Below, in pieces: positions 17,465 through 26,890 of a DNA stretch of 64,000 bases. The stretch is from the NCBI GenBank assembly GCA_025612245.1, contig JAAXKQ010000017.1:1-64000 (forward strand), written 5' to 3'. Within the stretch, counting starts at the first letter, position 1. The number at the start of each line of letters is the position of its first letter. The stretch comes from Ignavibacteria bacterium. GTDB lineage: Bacteria; Bacteroidota; Ignavibacteria; Ignavibacteriales; SURF-24. Under the pieces are notes generated by a model. The model did no database searches. It was not told the origin of the DNA and saw only the letters and a list, made by a program, of their open reading frames with translations. The position numbers and the translations under genes are program-made.

Positions 17465-19555
17465 TTGAAAGAATACGGATCGGATTCTATCCGGAATATT
17501 GCGTTCATCGGTCATGGCGGAAGCGGTAAAACTTCTCTATCTGAATTGATTCTGTTCACTGGTGGTGAAATTAATCGTATTGGCAAAATCGAAGAAGGTA
17601 ATACGACTTCGGATTATAGTGCCAACGAAATCGAAAGACAAATCTCTATATCTGCTACTCCTCTTCATATCGAATGGAATAATACAAAAATTAACATTTT
17701 AGACACACCCGGTTATTCAGACTTTATCGGACAGGTTAAAGGCGCCCTTCACGTCTCTGATACTGCTGTTGCTGTCCTGAAATCAGCCGAGGGTGTTGAG
17801 GTGGGTTCAGAGGCAACGTGGAATTTTGTAAAAGAATACCAGCTGCCTGCGGCGCTTTTAGTCAATAAAGTTGACAACGAGCACTCAAAGTTCAGCCAGA
17901 CGATTGAAATGGCAAAGGAAAGATTAAGCCCTGATGTTACGGCAGTTACTATACCTGCTACGGAAGGCCTGAATTTTGATACTGTTATTGATCTTATCAG
18001 TATGAAAGCTTATACCTACGGCCCGGCAGGAAGTAAGAAAGTAACCGAGTGCGATATCCCCGGCGACAAAAAAGACGAGGCTGAAGCCTTGAGGGAAGCT
18101 CTCATAGAGAAAGTCGCTGAAAGCGACGAGGAACTGCTGAATACCTTTTTTGAAAACGGCACACTTACCGAGGAAGAGCTCCAGAAGGGGCTCAAAATGG
18201 CCGTCCTGAAAAGAGGCATTGTTCCTGCATTTGCAGTTTCTGCCCTCAAAGGCGCAGGCTTAAATAATTTCCTGGACTTTGCTGCAAAGTATTTCCCCTC
18301 ACCGGTTGAGAGGGATAACATTGAAGGCAAGCTTAAGGATAAGGACCAGAAGGTTGCAGTCCCGGTTAATGATAAAGCCGAGCCCGTGCTTTTTATGTTC
18401 AAGACGCTTTCAGAGTCGCACGTAGGTGAACTCTCTGTCTTTAAGGTCTTCTCGGGCACGGCTACGGCAGGGCTCGATCTTGTAAACGAAAACAACGGCA
18501 AGACGGAAAGACTAAGCCAGCTTTTCTTCCTCAACGGCAAGAACAGGAAGGATGCCACAAAGATCCACGCCGGCGACATCGGAGCCGTGGTTAAATTAAA
18601 GGATACACATACAAACAATACCTTGACTTCAAAGAACTTCCCGGTTGTACTTAAAACCATTGTATTCCCCGAGGCAATCATCAGCAGCGCAATTATAGCT
18701 AAGGCCAAGGGAGATGAAGACAAGATTTCTGCAGGCCTGCATACTCTGCACGAAGAGGATCCTACGTTCAACGTAAAATTTGATCCCGAGCTTGGGCAGA
18801 CTATTGTTTCAGGCCAGGGTGAGCTTCAGCTTTCACTGGCTGTAAAGCTCCTCAAGGACCGCTATGGCGTGGACGTCGACCTGGCTGAACCCAGGATTCC
18901 GTACCGCGAAACAATCAAGGGCGTCTGCGAGAACGTCGAATACAAGCACAAGAAGCAGTCGGGCGGTCGTGGCCAGTATGGTCACGTTGTAATGAAGCTT
19001 GAACCCTTACCAAGGGGTACCGGTTTTGAATTTGTCAACGCTATTGTTGGCGGCGTTATACCTGGCAGGTTTATCCCGGCCGTTGAAAAGGGCATAGTCG
19101 AAACCATGCAGAAAGGCATTCTAACCGGTTCAAAAGTAATTGACATAAAGGCTACTTTGTTCTTCGGTTCGTTCCACGACGTTGACTCTGATGAAATGTC
19201 CTTCAAGATTGCGGCCTCACAGGGCTTCAAGAAGGGGTTCATGGATGCCAAGCCGGTGCTGCTCGAGCCGATATACGAAGTTGAGGTAACCGTTCCGGAA
19301 GAGTTCATGGGTGACGTTATGGGCAACCTTTCCAGCCGCCGCGGCAAAATCCTCGGCATGGATTCCGAAGGACCCTTCCAGATCATCAAGGCCAATGTGC
19401 CTCTTTCAGAACTCTATAAGTATTCAACACACTTAAGAAGCCTTACCTCGGGACGCGGACTTTTCAAGATGAAATTCGCATTCTATGAGGAGGTTCCAAA
19501 GGAAGTTGAAGCCAAGGTTATCGAAGAATATAAAAAATCAAGAGAAGAAGAATAG
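17465..19555 (+). CDS. Elongation factor G paralogue (EF-G2 type)
   Basis: 696 residues, starting at TTG after TGGAGG. All EF-G domains are present: GTPase with P-loop 'GHGGSGKTSL', 'DTPGYSDF' and 'NKVDNE'; domain II; domain III ('LHEEDPTFNV', 'SGQGELQLSL'); domain IV ('KQSGGRGQYGHV', 'VNAIVGGVIPGRFIPAVEKG'); domain V ('RRGKILGMDSEG'). The P-loop differs from the AHVDAGKTT of housekeeping EF-G, which places it in the EF-G2/FusA2-like group whose role is poorly known and which may not be the main translocase. A canonical fusA is expected elsewhere in the genome. Confidence 0.85.
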   Translation: MKEYGSDSIRNIAFIGHGGSGKTSLSELILFTGGEINRIGKIEEGNTTSDYSANEIERQISISATPLHIEWNNTKINILDTPGYSDFIGQVKGALHVSDTAVAVLKSAEGVEVGSEATWNFVKEYQLPAALLVNKVDNEHSKFSQTIEMAKERLSPDVTAVTIPATEGLNFDTVIDLISMKAYTYGPAGSKKVTECDIPGDKKDEAEALREALIEKVAESDEELLNTFFENGTLTEEELQKGLKMAVLKRGIVPAFAVSALKGAGLNNFLDFAAKYFPSPVERDNIEGKLKDKDQKVAVPVNDKAEPVLFMFKTLSESHVGELSVFKVFSGTATAGLDLVNENNGKTERLSQLFFLNGKNRKDATKIHAGDIGAVVKLKDTHTNNTLTSKNFPVVLKTIVFPEAIISSAIIAKAKGDEDKISAGLHTLHEEDPTFNVKFDPELGQTIVSGQGELQLSLAVKLLKDRYGVDVDLAEPRIPYRETIKGVCENVEYKHKKQSGGRGQYGHVVMKLEPLPRGTGFEFVNAIVGGVIPGRFIPAVEKGIVETMQKGILTGSKVIDIKATLFFGSFHDVDSDEMSFKIAASQGFKKGFMDAKPVLLEPIYEVEVTVPEEFMGDVMGNLSSRRGKILGMDSEGPFQIIKANVPLSELYKYSTHLRSLTSGRGLFKMKFAFYEEVPKEVEAKVIEEYKKSREEE

Positions 19556-19573
19556 TTTCTTATTCGTATTTTA

Positions 19574-19608
19574 AAGGCGGAGGAAATTCTCTTCCGCCTT
19601 TTTTTTTT
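19574..19608 (+). terminator. Terminator after the EF-G paralogue
   Basis: AAGGCGGAGGA pairs with TCTTCCGCCTT (one G:U), followed by ten T. Confidence 0.85.
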
Positions 19609-19647
19609 AATATTGTAAATTAATAGAAGTGTAACATGAGGTCTGAT

Positions 19648-20151
19648 ATGGACAAACTTTGGTCTCCCTGGAGATCATTGTACATCGATTCATTCAAGGA
19701 AGAAAAAAAATCCAACAGCTGCATTTTTTGCAACCAGAAGGATGCCGATGTGAACGATATGAATAACCTGGTTGTTTATAAAGGAAAGCTGACATTTGTT
19801 GTGCTTAACCTCTATCCTTATAACAGCGGGCACCTGATGGTTGTGCCCTACAGGCATACGAGCGATTTTTCGAGCTTTTCAAGGGAGGAAAACCTGGAGG
19901 TAATGGAAAACCTGCAGCTTGCCTCAAAAGCCCTTGAAATTGCAATGAAGCCTCATGGCTTTAATATGGGAGCTAATATAGGCAAGGCGGCCGGTGCCGG
20001 AATTGACCAGCATATACACTTCCACCTGGTTCCAAGGTGGAATGGCGACATAAACTTTATGCCGGCAATTGGAGAGGTAAAGGTAATTTCGCAGGATCTC
20101 CTGGAAACAAAGAAAAACCTGCTTAGGGCGTTTGAAGAACTAAAGAAATAA
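19648..20151 (+). CDS. HIT family hydrolase (Ap4A phosphorylase-like)
   Basis: 167 residues from the ATG at 19648, chosen because the family starts 'MDKLWSPWRSLYI' and GAGG lies before it; an ATG at 19636 is the alternative. 'CIFC' is a zinc-type pair near residue 30. The histidine triad is 'HIHFHLVPRW' with three His, and 'GHLMVVPYRH' is the usual upstream motif. HIT enzymes hydrolyse or phosphorolyse nucleotide conjugates; the length and 'LWSPWR' start resemble diadenosine tetraphosphate phosphorylases of the Rv2613c type. It leads a run with glycerate kinase 4 nt downstream. Confidence 0.85.
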   Translation: MDKLWSPWRSLYIDSFKEEKKSNSCIFCNQKDADVNDMNNLVVYKGKLTFVVLNLYPYNSGHLMVVPYRHTSDFSSFSREENLEVMENLQLASKALEIAMKPHGFNMGANIGKAAGAGIDQHIHFHLVPRWNGDINFMPAIGEVKVISQDLLETKKNLLRAFEELKK

Positions 20152-20155
20152 AATT

Positions 20156-21310
20156 ATGCCCAGGATCTTAATTGCTCCTAACAGCTTTAAGGAATGCGCC
20201 GGTTCGGTCAGGCTTGCGGACCTGTTCCACAAGGCCCTGGAAGGCACGCTAATGGAAAGGTATAAAAGAAAAGACTTCCATTTTATAGACAAACCCGTTT
20301 CAGACGGCGGGGACGGGTTCCTTGATGTATGCGTTGAGAACTTCCATCTTAAGAGGGAGGAAATTACGCTTCCGGCTCCTTTTGAAGGTGGCGAAATAAG
20401 GGCCAGTTTTGGCTATTCCCCCGAAAATAAAACTGTCTATGTGGAGTCGGCCGGGGTTCTCGGCATGAGGATTATTCCGCCCGAAAAAAGGCATCCTTTG
20501 GAGCTTAGTTCAAAGGGGCTTGGTGAGCTTTTTCTTTGGCTAAAAAATAGTAAGGCCTCGGGGAGGCTTCAATTTGATCAGCTTACCCTTGGCATCGGCG
20601 GCACCGGGACGAACGACTTTGCCATAGGCATGGCTTCAGCCCTGGGCTTAAGGCTCCTGGATGAAAAAGGGCGGTATGTTAAGCCCCTTCCGGAGAGTTT
20701 CCGGTACGTAAAGAGCGTAGAGTGGGAGGATCCCGGACTGGATTTTGAAATAGAGGCCATACTTGACGTCAATACGCCTTTACTCGGCCAAAGGGGTGCT
20801 GCCCGCATCTTTGCTCCTCAGAAGGGGGCGACTCCGCCTGAAGTTGAAGAGCTTGAAAAAGGGCTTGAGTGCGTTGTCCGTGCAATCGGGAAAAGTGATT
20901 CCTCCGCTGACCTCCTGGGCGCGGGAGGCGGCCTTGCCGGCGGGCTTCATTATTTTCTTGGAGCAAAGTACAAGTTTGCACGCGACTTTTTAAGGGAAGA
21001 CCTCGGTATAAATAGCGCCAGACTTAAGCCGGACCTGGTTGTAACAGGCGAAGGGGTATTCGACTCGCAGTCGATGATGCAAAAAGGGGTATCTTTTATA
21101 CTGGATGAATTCAGGCGCCTGGAAATTCCGGTTTTCGTCTGTGCCGGAAAAATTAAGGACGTGCCTGAAGAACTTGCGGAGGAAAATGTGAAGTTTATTG
21201 AACTCTCGAAGTTCTTTACGAGTCCCGGTGAGTCGATGCGCAACATAGAAAAAGGGGTAGAGCTGGCATCTGAAGAAATTTTGAAAATTTATTTTGCAAA
21301 TAGGGGCTAG
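20156..21310 (+). CDS. Glycerate kinase (GlxK/GarK family)
   Basis: 384 residues. 'ILIAPNSFKECAGS' opens the protein and 'PVSDGGDGFLDV' follows, both hallmarks of the glycerate kinase family (PF02595). 'LTLGIGGTGTNDFAIGMASALG' (in parts), 'LLGAGGGLAGGLHYFLGA' and 'DLVVTGEGVFDSQS' complete the match. It phosphorylates D-glycerate, most often to 2-phosphoglycerate, feeding lower glycolysis. It starts 4 nt after the HIT gene, without an obvious ribosome site of its own, so coupling is likely. Confidence 0.9.
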   Translation: MPRILIAPNSFKECAGSVRLADLFHKALEGTLMERYKRKDFHFIDKPVSDGGDGFLDVCVENFHLKREEITLPAPFEGGEIRASFGYSPENKTVYVESAGVLGMRIIPPEKRHPLELSSKGLGELFLWLKNSKASGRLQFDQLTLGIGGTGTNDFAIGMASALGLRLLDEKGRYVKPLPESFRYVKSVEWEDPGLDFEIEAILDVNTPLLGQRGAARIFAPQKGATPPEVEELEKGLECVVRAIGKSDSSADLLGAGGGLAGGLHYFLGAKYKFARDFLREDLGINSARLKPDLVVTGEGVFDSQSMMQKGVSFILDEFRRLEIPVFVCAGKIKDVPEELAEENVKFIELSKFFTSPGESMRNIEKGVELASEEILKIYFANRG

Positions 21311-21395
21311 AATATTTTATATTCAGGTACCTCAGAAACTCCACTTATGCGAGTTAGTTTTGAACTTATATTTTAGGGAAGAAAAAAAACAGCCT

Positions 21396-22235
21396 ATGAA
21401 AGAATATCTCGATCTGGTTAAACTTGTAATTGAAAACGGCACACGAAAGCCTTCACGCACTGGTGTGGATACGATATCATATTTTTCAGCTTTTTACCGC
21501 GTTGACCTCTCGAAAGGTTTTCCGCTCTTGACGACAAAGAAGATGATGTGGAATTCGCTTCTTCGCGAAGTGCTCTGGTACCTTTCGGGTGAAAACCACA
21601 TAAGAAACTTAAGAAAGCATACAAAGATCTGGGACGCCTGGGCAGATGAGAATGGAAACCTGGAAACGGCATACGGGTATTACTGGAGGCACTTCCCGAG
21701 CGCCGAAAAAGATGAGAATGGCAACTGGAAAGTAACTGAAATCGACCAGATCAGATATGTAATCGATACGCTCAAGAAGGATCCTTACAGCAGGAGGCTG
21801 GTAGTTACAGCCTGGGAGCCCGGAAACGCCACAAAAAGCAAACTTCCGCCCTGTCATTATACGTATGCCTTTAATGTAAGTAACGGCAGGCTGAACTGCC
21901 ACCTTACACAGCGCTCCGGCGACATTGCTCTCGGTATTCCCTTTAACCTGGCTGCCTATGCGCTTTTAACGCAGATTATTGCACAGGAAACCGGACTTGA
22001 ACCTGGATTTTTTGCCCATACGATTATTGACGCCCATATATACGTAGCCGACAAGGGCAGCCCGATGGAAAAGTATGACCACCTGGAAGGCTTAAAAGAG
22101 CAGATAACAAGAAAACCCCTGCCTTTGCCTCAGCTGAAAATTGCAAAGAAACCGATTGACGAGCTGAAGTTTGAGGATTTTGAGCTCGTAAACTACCAGC
22201 ACCTGGATAGAATTAAGTTCGAAGTAGCCGTTTAA
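21396..22235 (+). CDS. thyA: Thymidylate synthase
   Basis: 279 residues from the ATG at 21396 (MKEYLDLVKLVIENG); the reading frame extends upstream over the end of glycerate kinase but the family starts here. Makes dTMP from dUMP with methylenetetrahydrofolate. 'GTRKPSRTGVDT' binds dUMP phosphate, 'DPYSRRLVVTAWEPG' holds the second Arg pair, and 'LPPCHYTYAF' carries the catalytic Cys near residue 153; 'RSGDIALGIPFNLAAYALLT' binds nucleotide. folA follows 17 nt later, which recycles the dihydrofolate it produces. Confidence 0.95.
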   Translation: MKEYLDLVKLVIENGTRKPSRTGVDTISYFSAFYRVDLSKGFPLLTTKKMMWNSLLREVLWYLSGENHIRNLRKHTKIWDAWADENGNLETAYGYYWRHFPSAEKDENGNWKVTEIDQIRYVIDTLKKDPYSRRLVVTAWEPGNATKSKLPPCHYTYAFNVSNGRLNCHLTQRSGDIALGIPFNLAAYALLTQIIAQETGLEPGFFAHTIIDAHIYVADKGSPMEKYDHLEGLKEQITRKPLPLPQLKIAKKPIDELKFEDFELVNYQHLDRIKFEVAV

Positions 22236-22252
22236 GCAAAGGAGAAAATTAC

Positions 22253-22744
22253 TTGCAGAAAATTATTGTGGCGGCTGTAGCCCAGAATGGCGTTATAGGC
22301 AATGAGGGCAGTATCCCATGGCATTCCAGGGAGGACATGCGGTATTTTAAGAATCTTACCATGGGAAGTCCCGTGATTATGGGAAGGAAAACCTATGAGT
22401 CCATGGGAAAACCCTTAAAAGGAAGGCTTAACATTGTGCTTTCCGGAAGCATGAAAAGTGCGACTGAAGGCCTTCTGGTGTTTGATTCGCTCGGTAAGGC
22501 GCTGGAATATTGTGAAAATGAAGTAAAGTCGGAAAAGGTGTTCATAATTGGAGGCGGGGAAGTTTACAGGCAGGCAATTAAATTAGTAGACGAGATGAGC
22601 ATATCGAAGATGAAATTTCAGGCCGAAGGAAGCGTCCTATTCCCGCCTTTGAAAGATTCAGACTGGGACGTGGAAGTAAAAGCCGAGTACGAGGATTTTC
22701 AGGTCTTCTGGTACAAGAGAAAACAATTTGAAGTAAAAAGTTAA
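22253..22744 (+). CDS. folA: Dihydrofolate reductase
   Basis: 163 residues with a TTG start behind AAGGAGAAAATTAC. 'VAAVAQNGVIGNEGSIPWH' and 'MRYFKNLTMGSPVIMGRKTYES' are standard DHFR motifs: the acidic active-site residue sits in 'SREDMRYF', NADPH binds at 'MGRKTYES' and 'IIGGGEVYRQ'. Reduces dihydrofolate to tetrahydrofolate. It is sandwiched between thyA and mutL in one transcript. Confidence 0.95.
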   Translation: MQKIIVAAVAQNGVIGNEGSIPWHSREDMRYFKNLTMGSPVIMGRKTYESMGKPLKGRLNIVLSGSMKSATEGLLVFDSLGKALEYCENEVKSEKVFIIGGGEVYRQAIKLVDEMSISKMKFQAEGSVLFPPLKDSDWDVEVKAEYEDFQVFWYKRKQFEVKS

Positions 22745-22749
22745 GAGAA

Positions 22750-24666
22750 ATGAAAAATAAAATAAAAATACTCCCGGAGAATATTGCCAACAAAATTGCC
22801 GCTGGCGAGGTGGTGCAGCGCCCTGAGTCGGTGGTAAAAGAGCTTCTTGAAAACTCAATTGATGCCAGGGCAAAGAATATTGACGTGGTCATTAAGCACG
22901 CAGGCAAGGCGCTCATACAGATAGTGGATGACGGCGAGGGAATGACAGAAGAAGACGCCATTTTGAGCATTCAGCGCCATGCTACGAGCAAGATCTCCGT
23001 CTATGAGGACCTGGAAGCCATAAAGACGCTTGGCTTCAGGGGGGAGGCCTTAAGCTCAATTGCCGCGGTAAGCCAGCTTGAAATAAGAACCGAAATGATG
23101 GACGACGAGGTCGGGATCTGCCTTAAAGTGGAAGACGGCGTAAATGTGACGATTGAGAAGGGCTCATTTTCAAAGGGCACTTCAATCTCCGTCAGGAACC
23201 TTTTCTTCAATACGCCTGCCAGGCGCAACTTCATGAAAAGCGACGCAACCGAGTTGAAGCACATTATCGAAACTTTTAAGAGAATTGCCTTAAGCCGTCC
23301 CGACATCACATTCAGGTTTTTTAACGACGACGAAGTGATCTTCGACTTCCAGGCAGGAACAAGAGACGAGAGGATCAGGGCCATCTTTGCCGACAACATG
23401 ATGGATGCCCTTATTGAGGTTAAGGAACTCACAAATTTCCTGAGCGTTTCGGGCTACATCGCAAAACCCGCCTACTTGAGGAAGAGCAAGGGGGAGCAGT
23501 ACCTTTTTATAAATAACCGTTATGTAGTAAGCAAACAGGTCAACCACGCTGTCTTCCATTCCTATGAGAATATACTGGATAAAGGGGACTACCCGTTCTT
23601 TATCCTTTTTATGGAACTGGACCCAAGGGAAATTGACATAAATGTTCACCCCTCAAAGCTTGAAGTCAAATTCGAAGATGAAAAGGACGTCTATGCCTTT
23701 ATGCACGCCGTTATGAAAAAAGCGCTTGGAAGCTACGACCTCGTTCCTTCGATGACTTTCGGCCCGGAATCGGAATCTGGAAAGGAAAGGCTTCATTTTG
23801 ATGACTTCCGCAGGACGGAAAAAAACGATTTTCAGGACAGGCCGAACTTTCAGAGCCAGGCACCGGCTTCACGCGATGAGGCCACATCCTCACAGCCGCA
23901 GGCCATGAGGGGCAGCCGCGGAAGCGATTTTTCAGACAGGGATATTGACATGCTTTTTAATTCACTTAATACAGAGATCAGGAAAACGGCTCCGGGTGAA
24001 GCCGTGGACCATCCGTTCAGCCAGACCGAAAACAGGGAAGTATATCATTCGGTTTCACCCGGAAGGCCGGAAGATGAAGCCCAGGATATGAAGGTCTTTA
24101 CATCCTTTATTATTCAGCTTCACAATAAGTATATACTTTCTCAGATAAAAAGCGGACTGATGATAATTGATCAGCACGTGGCCCACGAGAGGATACTTTA
24201 TGAAAAGGCCTTACAGTCCTTTAACGCGGACCTGCCTTTTTCTCAGCAACTGCTTTTTTCGCAGTCAATAACTGTGGATGCAGGCGATTATGCCCTTCTT
24301 AAGGAGCTGAAGCCTTTCCTTACAAAGCTGGGCTTTGAGCTGAAATTCTTCAGCAAGAATATGGTTGTTGTTGACGGTGTGCCGCAGGATGTGAAGCTTG
24401 GTACCGAGGAGAAGATACTACTTGAGATAGTAGACGAGTACAAGAAAAACCAGAGGGAAAAGCACCTTGAGGAAAGAGATAACCTCGCCAAGTCGTTTTC
24501 CTGCAAGACGGCAATTAAAGCAGGCGACAGGCTTTCTGAAAAGGAGATGAGGCTTTTGGTGGACCAGCTTTTTGCCACCTCAATGCCTTATGTATGCCCG
24601 CACGGGCGCCCAATAGTAATTAAAATTCCTCTCGAGGAGTTCGACAAACGTTTCGGGCGCACCTGA
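22750..24666 (+). CDS. mutL: DNA mismatch repair protein MutL
   Basis: 638 residues. N-terminal GHKL ATPase with 'KIAAGEVVQRPESVVKELLE', 'DDGEGM', 'HATSKI' and 'TLGFRGEALSSI'; a variable linker about 350-440; C-terminal dimerisation domain with 'DQHVAHERILYE', which matches the DQHA(x)2E(x)4E nicking-endonuclease motif of MutL from organisms without MutH. 'CKTAIKAGDRLS' and 'CPHGRPIVIKI' are the other metal-site motifs. It couples MutS recognition to strand incision. It follows folA after 5 nt. Confidence 0.95.
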   Translation: MKNKIKILPENIANKIAAGEVVQRPESVVKELLENSIDARAKNIDVVIKHAGKALIQIVDDGEGMTEEDAILSIQRHATSKISVYEDLEAIKTLGFRGEALSSIAAVSQLEIRTEMMDDEVGICLKVEDGVNVTIEKGSFSKGTSISVRNLFFNTPARRNFMKSDATELKHIIETFKRIALSRPDITFRFFNDDEVIFDFQAGTRDERIRAIFADNMMDALIEVKELTNFLSVSGYIAKPAYLRKSKGEQYLFINNRYVVSKQVNHAVFHSYENILDKGDYPFFILFMELDPREIDINVHPSKLEVKFEDEKDVYAFMHAVMKKALGSYDLVPSMTFGPESESGKERLHFDDFRRTEKNDFQDRPNFQSQAPASRDEATSSQPQAMRGSRGSDFSDRDIDMLFNSLNTEIRKTAPGEAVDHPFSQTENREVYHSVSPGRPEDEAQDMKVFTSFIIQLHNKYILSQIKSGLMIIDQHVAHERILYEKALQSFNADLPFSQQLLFSQSITVDAGDYALLKELKPFLTKLGFELKFFSKNMVVVDGVPQDVKLGTEEKILLEIVDEYKKNQREKHLEERDNLAKSFSCKTAIKAGDRLSEKEMRLLVDQLFATSMPYVCPHGRPIVIKIPLEEFDKRFGRT

Positions 24667-24681
24667 TAATAATCCCCCCCC

Positions 24682-24700
24682 CCCGGGCTAAAAGCCCGGG
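24682..24700. repeat. REP-like hairpin 1 (CCCGGGCT arms)
   Basis: CCCGGGCT-AAA-AGCCCGGG follows a run of eleven C and is followed by CCCGG. It may also help end the mutL transcript. GC-rich, unlike the surroundings. Confidence 0.6.
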
Positions 24701-24769
24701 CCCGGTTCCAAAGACGGCAAATACTAACTGATTAGCTACAAGCAGAATGCCTTTGTCACAAATCCGGTA

Positions 24770-24789
24770 CCCATAGCTAAAGCTATGGG
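24770..24789. repeat. REP-like hairpin 2 (CCCATAGCT arms)
   Basis: CCCATAGCT (24770-24778) and AGCTATGGG (24781-24789) form a perfect 9-bp stem with a 2-nt centre. The layout (pyrimidine-rich start, AA/AAA centre) mirrors hairpin 1. Further imperfect palindromes follow, around 24821-24841 (TTCG loop) and 24853-24875 (CCAGT...ACTGG). No transposase is nearby. Confidence 0.55.
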
Positions 24790-24955
24790 CTAGTCAAAAA
24801 ACAAATCCTTCTTGATTGGCCTCTACCTTCGGGTTAGGGGACAATGCGCAGCCAGTACACATCCCTAACTGGTACTCCATGCCTTCTTCTTTTTCAACTT
24901 TTATATGTTCACGCCTTTCCGTATAATTAGTATTAAAGAAATTCAGAGGGCAAAA

Positions 24956-26608
24956 ATGAACCAAGACTTTAAAAAAGCGATGGAACAGTACCTGGAAAAG
25001 GCCCAAAAGGCCAAAACTACGGGTATGAAGCATACTACCGTGAGCGGTGAACCTGTAAACGTGCTCTATACTCCACAGGATATTTTGGAGAAGGACTACA
25101 TGAGAGACCTGGGATTTCCGGGGGAGTATCCTTATACAAGGGGAATCCATTCCAATGGCTACAGGGGGAAAATATGGACCATGAGGCAGTTTGCCGGCTT
25201 TGGCACGCCTGAAGACACGAACGAAAGATTCCACTACCTGCTTAAAAACGGGCAGACGGGGCTTTCCGTGGCCTTTGACCTTCCGACTTTGATGGGCTGG
25301 GATTCCGATGCGGCTATGAGCCAAGGGGAGGTCGGTATCTGCGGCGTTGCAGTTTCTTCGCTTGAGGATATGGAAATACTGTTTAAGAATATCCCGCTTG
25401 AGAGGGTTTCGACATCAATGACAATAAACTCTCCCGCGGCCATGATATTTGCTTTCTACCTGGCTGTAGCCAGAAAGCAGGGGGTCGATTTCAAGGACCT
25501 GCGGGGCACGCTTCAGAACGACATACTTAAGGAATACATTGCACAGAAGGAGTTTATTTTTCCGCCCAAGCCCTCAATGCGCATTATTACGGACATGATT
25601 GAATACTGCACCAGGGAGGTTCCGCAGTGGAACCCGGTCTCCGTAAGCGGCTATCATATCCGTGAAGCCGGCTCAACGGCACTTCAGGAGCTGGCATTTA
25701 CGCTGGCAGACGGATTTGCATACATCGAAGCCTGCATTGAAAGGGGAATGGACGTTGATGAATTTGCCCCAAGAATTTCTTTTTTCTTTAACTCCCACCT
25801 CGACTTTTTTGAGGAAATTGCAAAGTACCGTGCGGCACGCAGGATCTATGCAAAGAGAATGAAGGAAAAGTACGGGGCTAAAAACCCAAGGAGCTGGTGG
25901 CTCCGCTTCCATACACAAACCGCGGGCGTTACTTTGACCGCGCAGCAGCCTGAAAACAATATTGTAAGAACCGCTTTCCAGGCTCTGGCAGGCGTACTTG
26001 GCGGCACACAGTCGCTCCACACAAACTCAATGGATGAGACACTGGCCCTTCCAAGCGAAAAAGCCGTAAAAATTGCACTCAGGACGCAGCAGCTTATTGC
26101 CTATGAAACGGGTGTCATAAACACGGTCGACCCCCTTGGGGGAAGCTATTACGTTGAGGCTCTGACAGACAGGATGGAACGAAAAACAAATGAAATATTC
26201 GAAAGGATTGATGCCTTGGGAGGCGTTATTGAGGCAATTGAAACCGGTTACTTCCAGAAAGAAATTGCAGATGCGGCCTACCGCTATCAGCTTGAACTTG
26301 AAAGAAAGGAAAAATATATTGTAGGCGTAAATGAGTTTATTGAGGAAGAAGAGAAAATAGACATTCCTATACTTACAATTTCTCCTGAAGTGGAGAAAAA
26401 GCAGATACAAAGACTTGCAAGCCTCAGGCAGTCCAGGAACCAGGAGAAAGTGGATGAATCTCTTAAGGAGATAGCGCAGGCTGCTGTGGATGGACGTAAC
26501 CTTATGCCCGTTTTCATAAGGGCATCTGAGAACTACCTCACGCTTGGCGAAATGGTGCAGGAACTTAAAAAAACTTTCGGCACCTACGAGGAAGTTGCGG
26601 TATTCTGA
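24956..26608 (+). CDS. icmA: B12-dependent acyl-CoA mutase large subunit (isobutyryl-CoA mutase-like)
   Basis: 550 residues from the ATG at 24956 (CAGAGGG before it). It matches the large, substrate-binding subunit of methylmalonyl-CoA mutase relatives: '[12 protein letters not shown]', '[17 protein letters not shown]', '[12 protein letters not shown]', '[14 protein letters not shown]', '[13 protein letters not shown]'. It lacks the C-terminal cobalamin domain, so a separate small subunit is needed. Specificity residues read as Phe79 ('RQFAGFG') and Gln197 ('KEYIAQK'); methylmalonyl-CoA mutase has Tyr and Arg there, isobutyryl-CoA mutase Phe and Gln, 2-hydroxyisobutyryl-CoA mutase Ile and Gln. 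I therefore infer interconversion of isobutyryl- and butyryl-CoA or a close substrate. Neither small subunit nor G-protein chaperone is nearby. REP-like hairpins flank the gene. Confidence 0.85.
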   Translation: MNQDFKKAMEQYLEKAQKAKTTGMKHTTVSGEPVNVLYTPQDILEKDYMRDLGFPGEYPYTRGIHSNGYRGKIWTMRQFAGFGTPEDTNERFHYLLKNGQTGLSVAFDLPTLMGWDSDAAMSQGEVGICGVAVSSLEDMEILFKNIPLERVSTSMTINSPAAMIFAFYLAVARKQGVDFKDLRGTLQNDILKEYIAQKEFIFPPKPSMRIITDMIEYCTREVPQWNPVSVSGYHIREAGSTALQELAFTLADGFAYIEACIERGMDVDEFAPRISFFFNSHLDFFEEIAKYRAARRIYAKRMKEKYGAKNPRSWWLRFHTQTAGVTLTAQQPENNIVRTAFQALAGVLGGTQSLHTNSMDETLALPSEKAVKIALRTQQLIAYETGVINTVDPLGGSYYVEALTDRMERKTNEIFERIDALGGVIEAIETGYFQKEIADAAYRYQLELERKEKYIVGVNEFIEEEEKIDIPILTISPEVEKKQIQRLASLRQSRNQEKVDESLKEIAQAAVDGRNLMPVFIRASENYLTLGEMVQELKKTFGTYEEVAVF

Positions 26609-26636
26609 TTTAAACAATCCGATAGATATTATTGCG

Positions 26637-26658
26637 GCTCTGCCTTTAATGGCAGAGC
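26637..26658. repeat. REP-like hairpin 3 (GCTCTGCC arms)
   Basis: GCTCTGCC (26637-26644) and GGCAGAGC (26651-26658) with loop TTTAAT, 28 nt after the mutase stop. No T-run follows, so it is not a standard terminator. The 230 nt up to the next gene hold no credible ORF. Confidence 0.5.
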
Positions 26659-26890
26659 TGCGTCTTATGCCACGGAATAAAATTTCAACAGAGGAGACAC
26701 TCTTGACCCAAATCTCCTGCCAGCACTTATATGGAGTTATACGCTTTGGAGTTTGTGGCTATGACGACGACTACTTGCTTTTCTATGTCTTTCTTACTAG
26801 GTTGAACATACAAAAATCTACTTTAAGGAGATCTATCGAAATAGTTTTACTCTTTTAACTCATTTTTTCTTGTATATCCGGGAGTGTAAG

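Noticed and set aside
26544-26858. Plus-strand ORF of 104 codons after the mutase
   Set aside because: Begins inside the mutase gene and runs over a hairpin; no recognisable domain.
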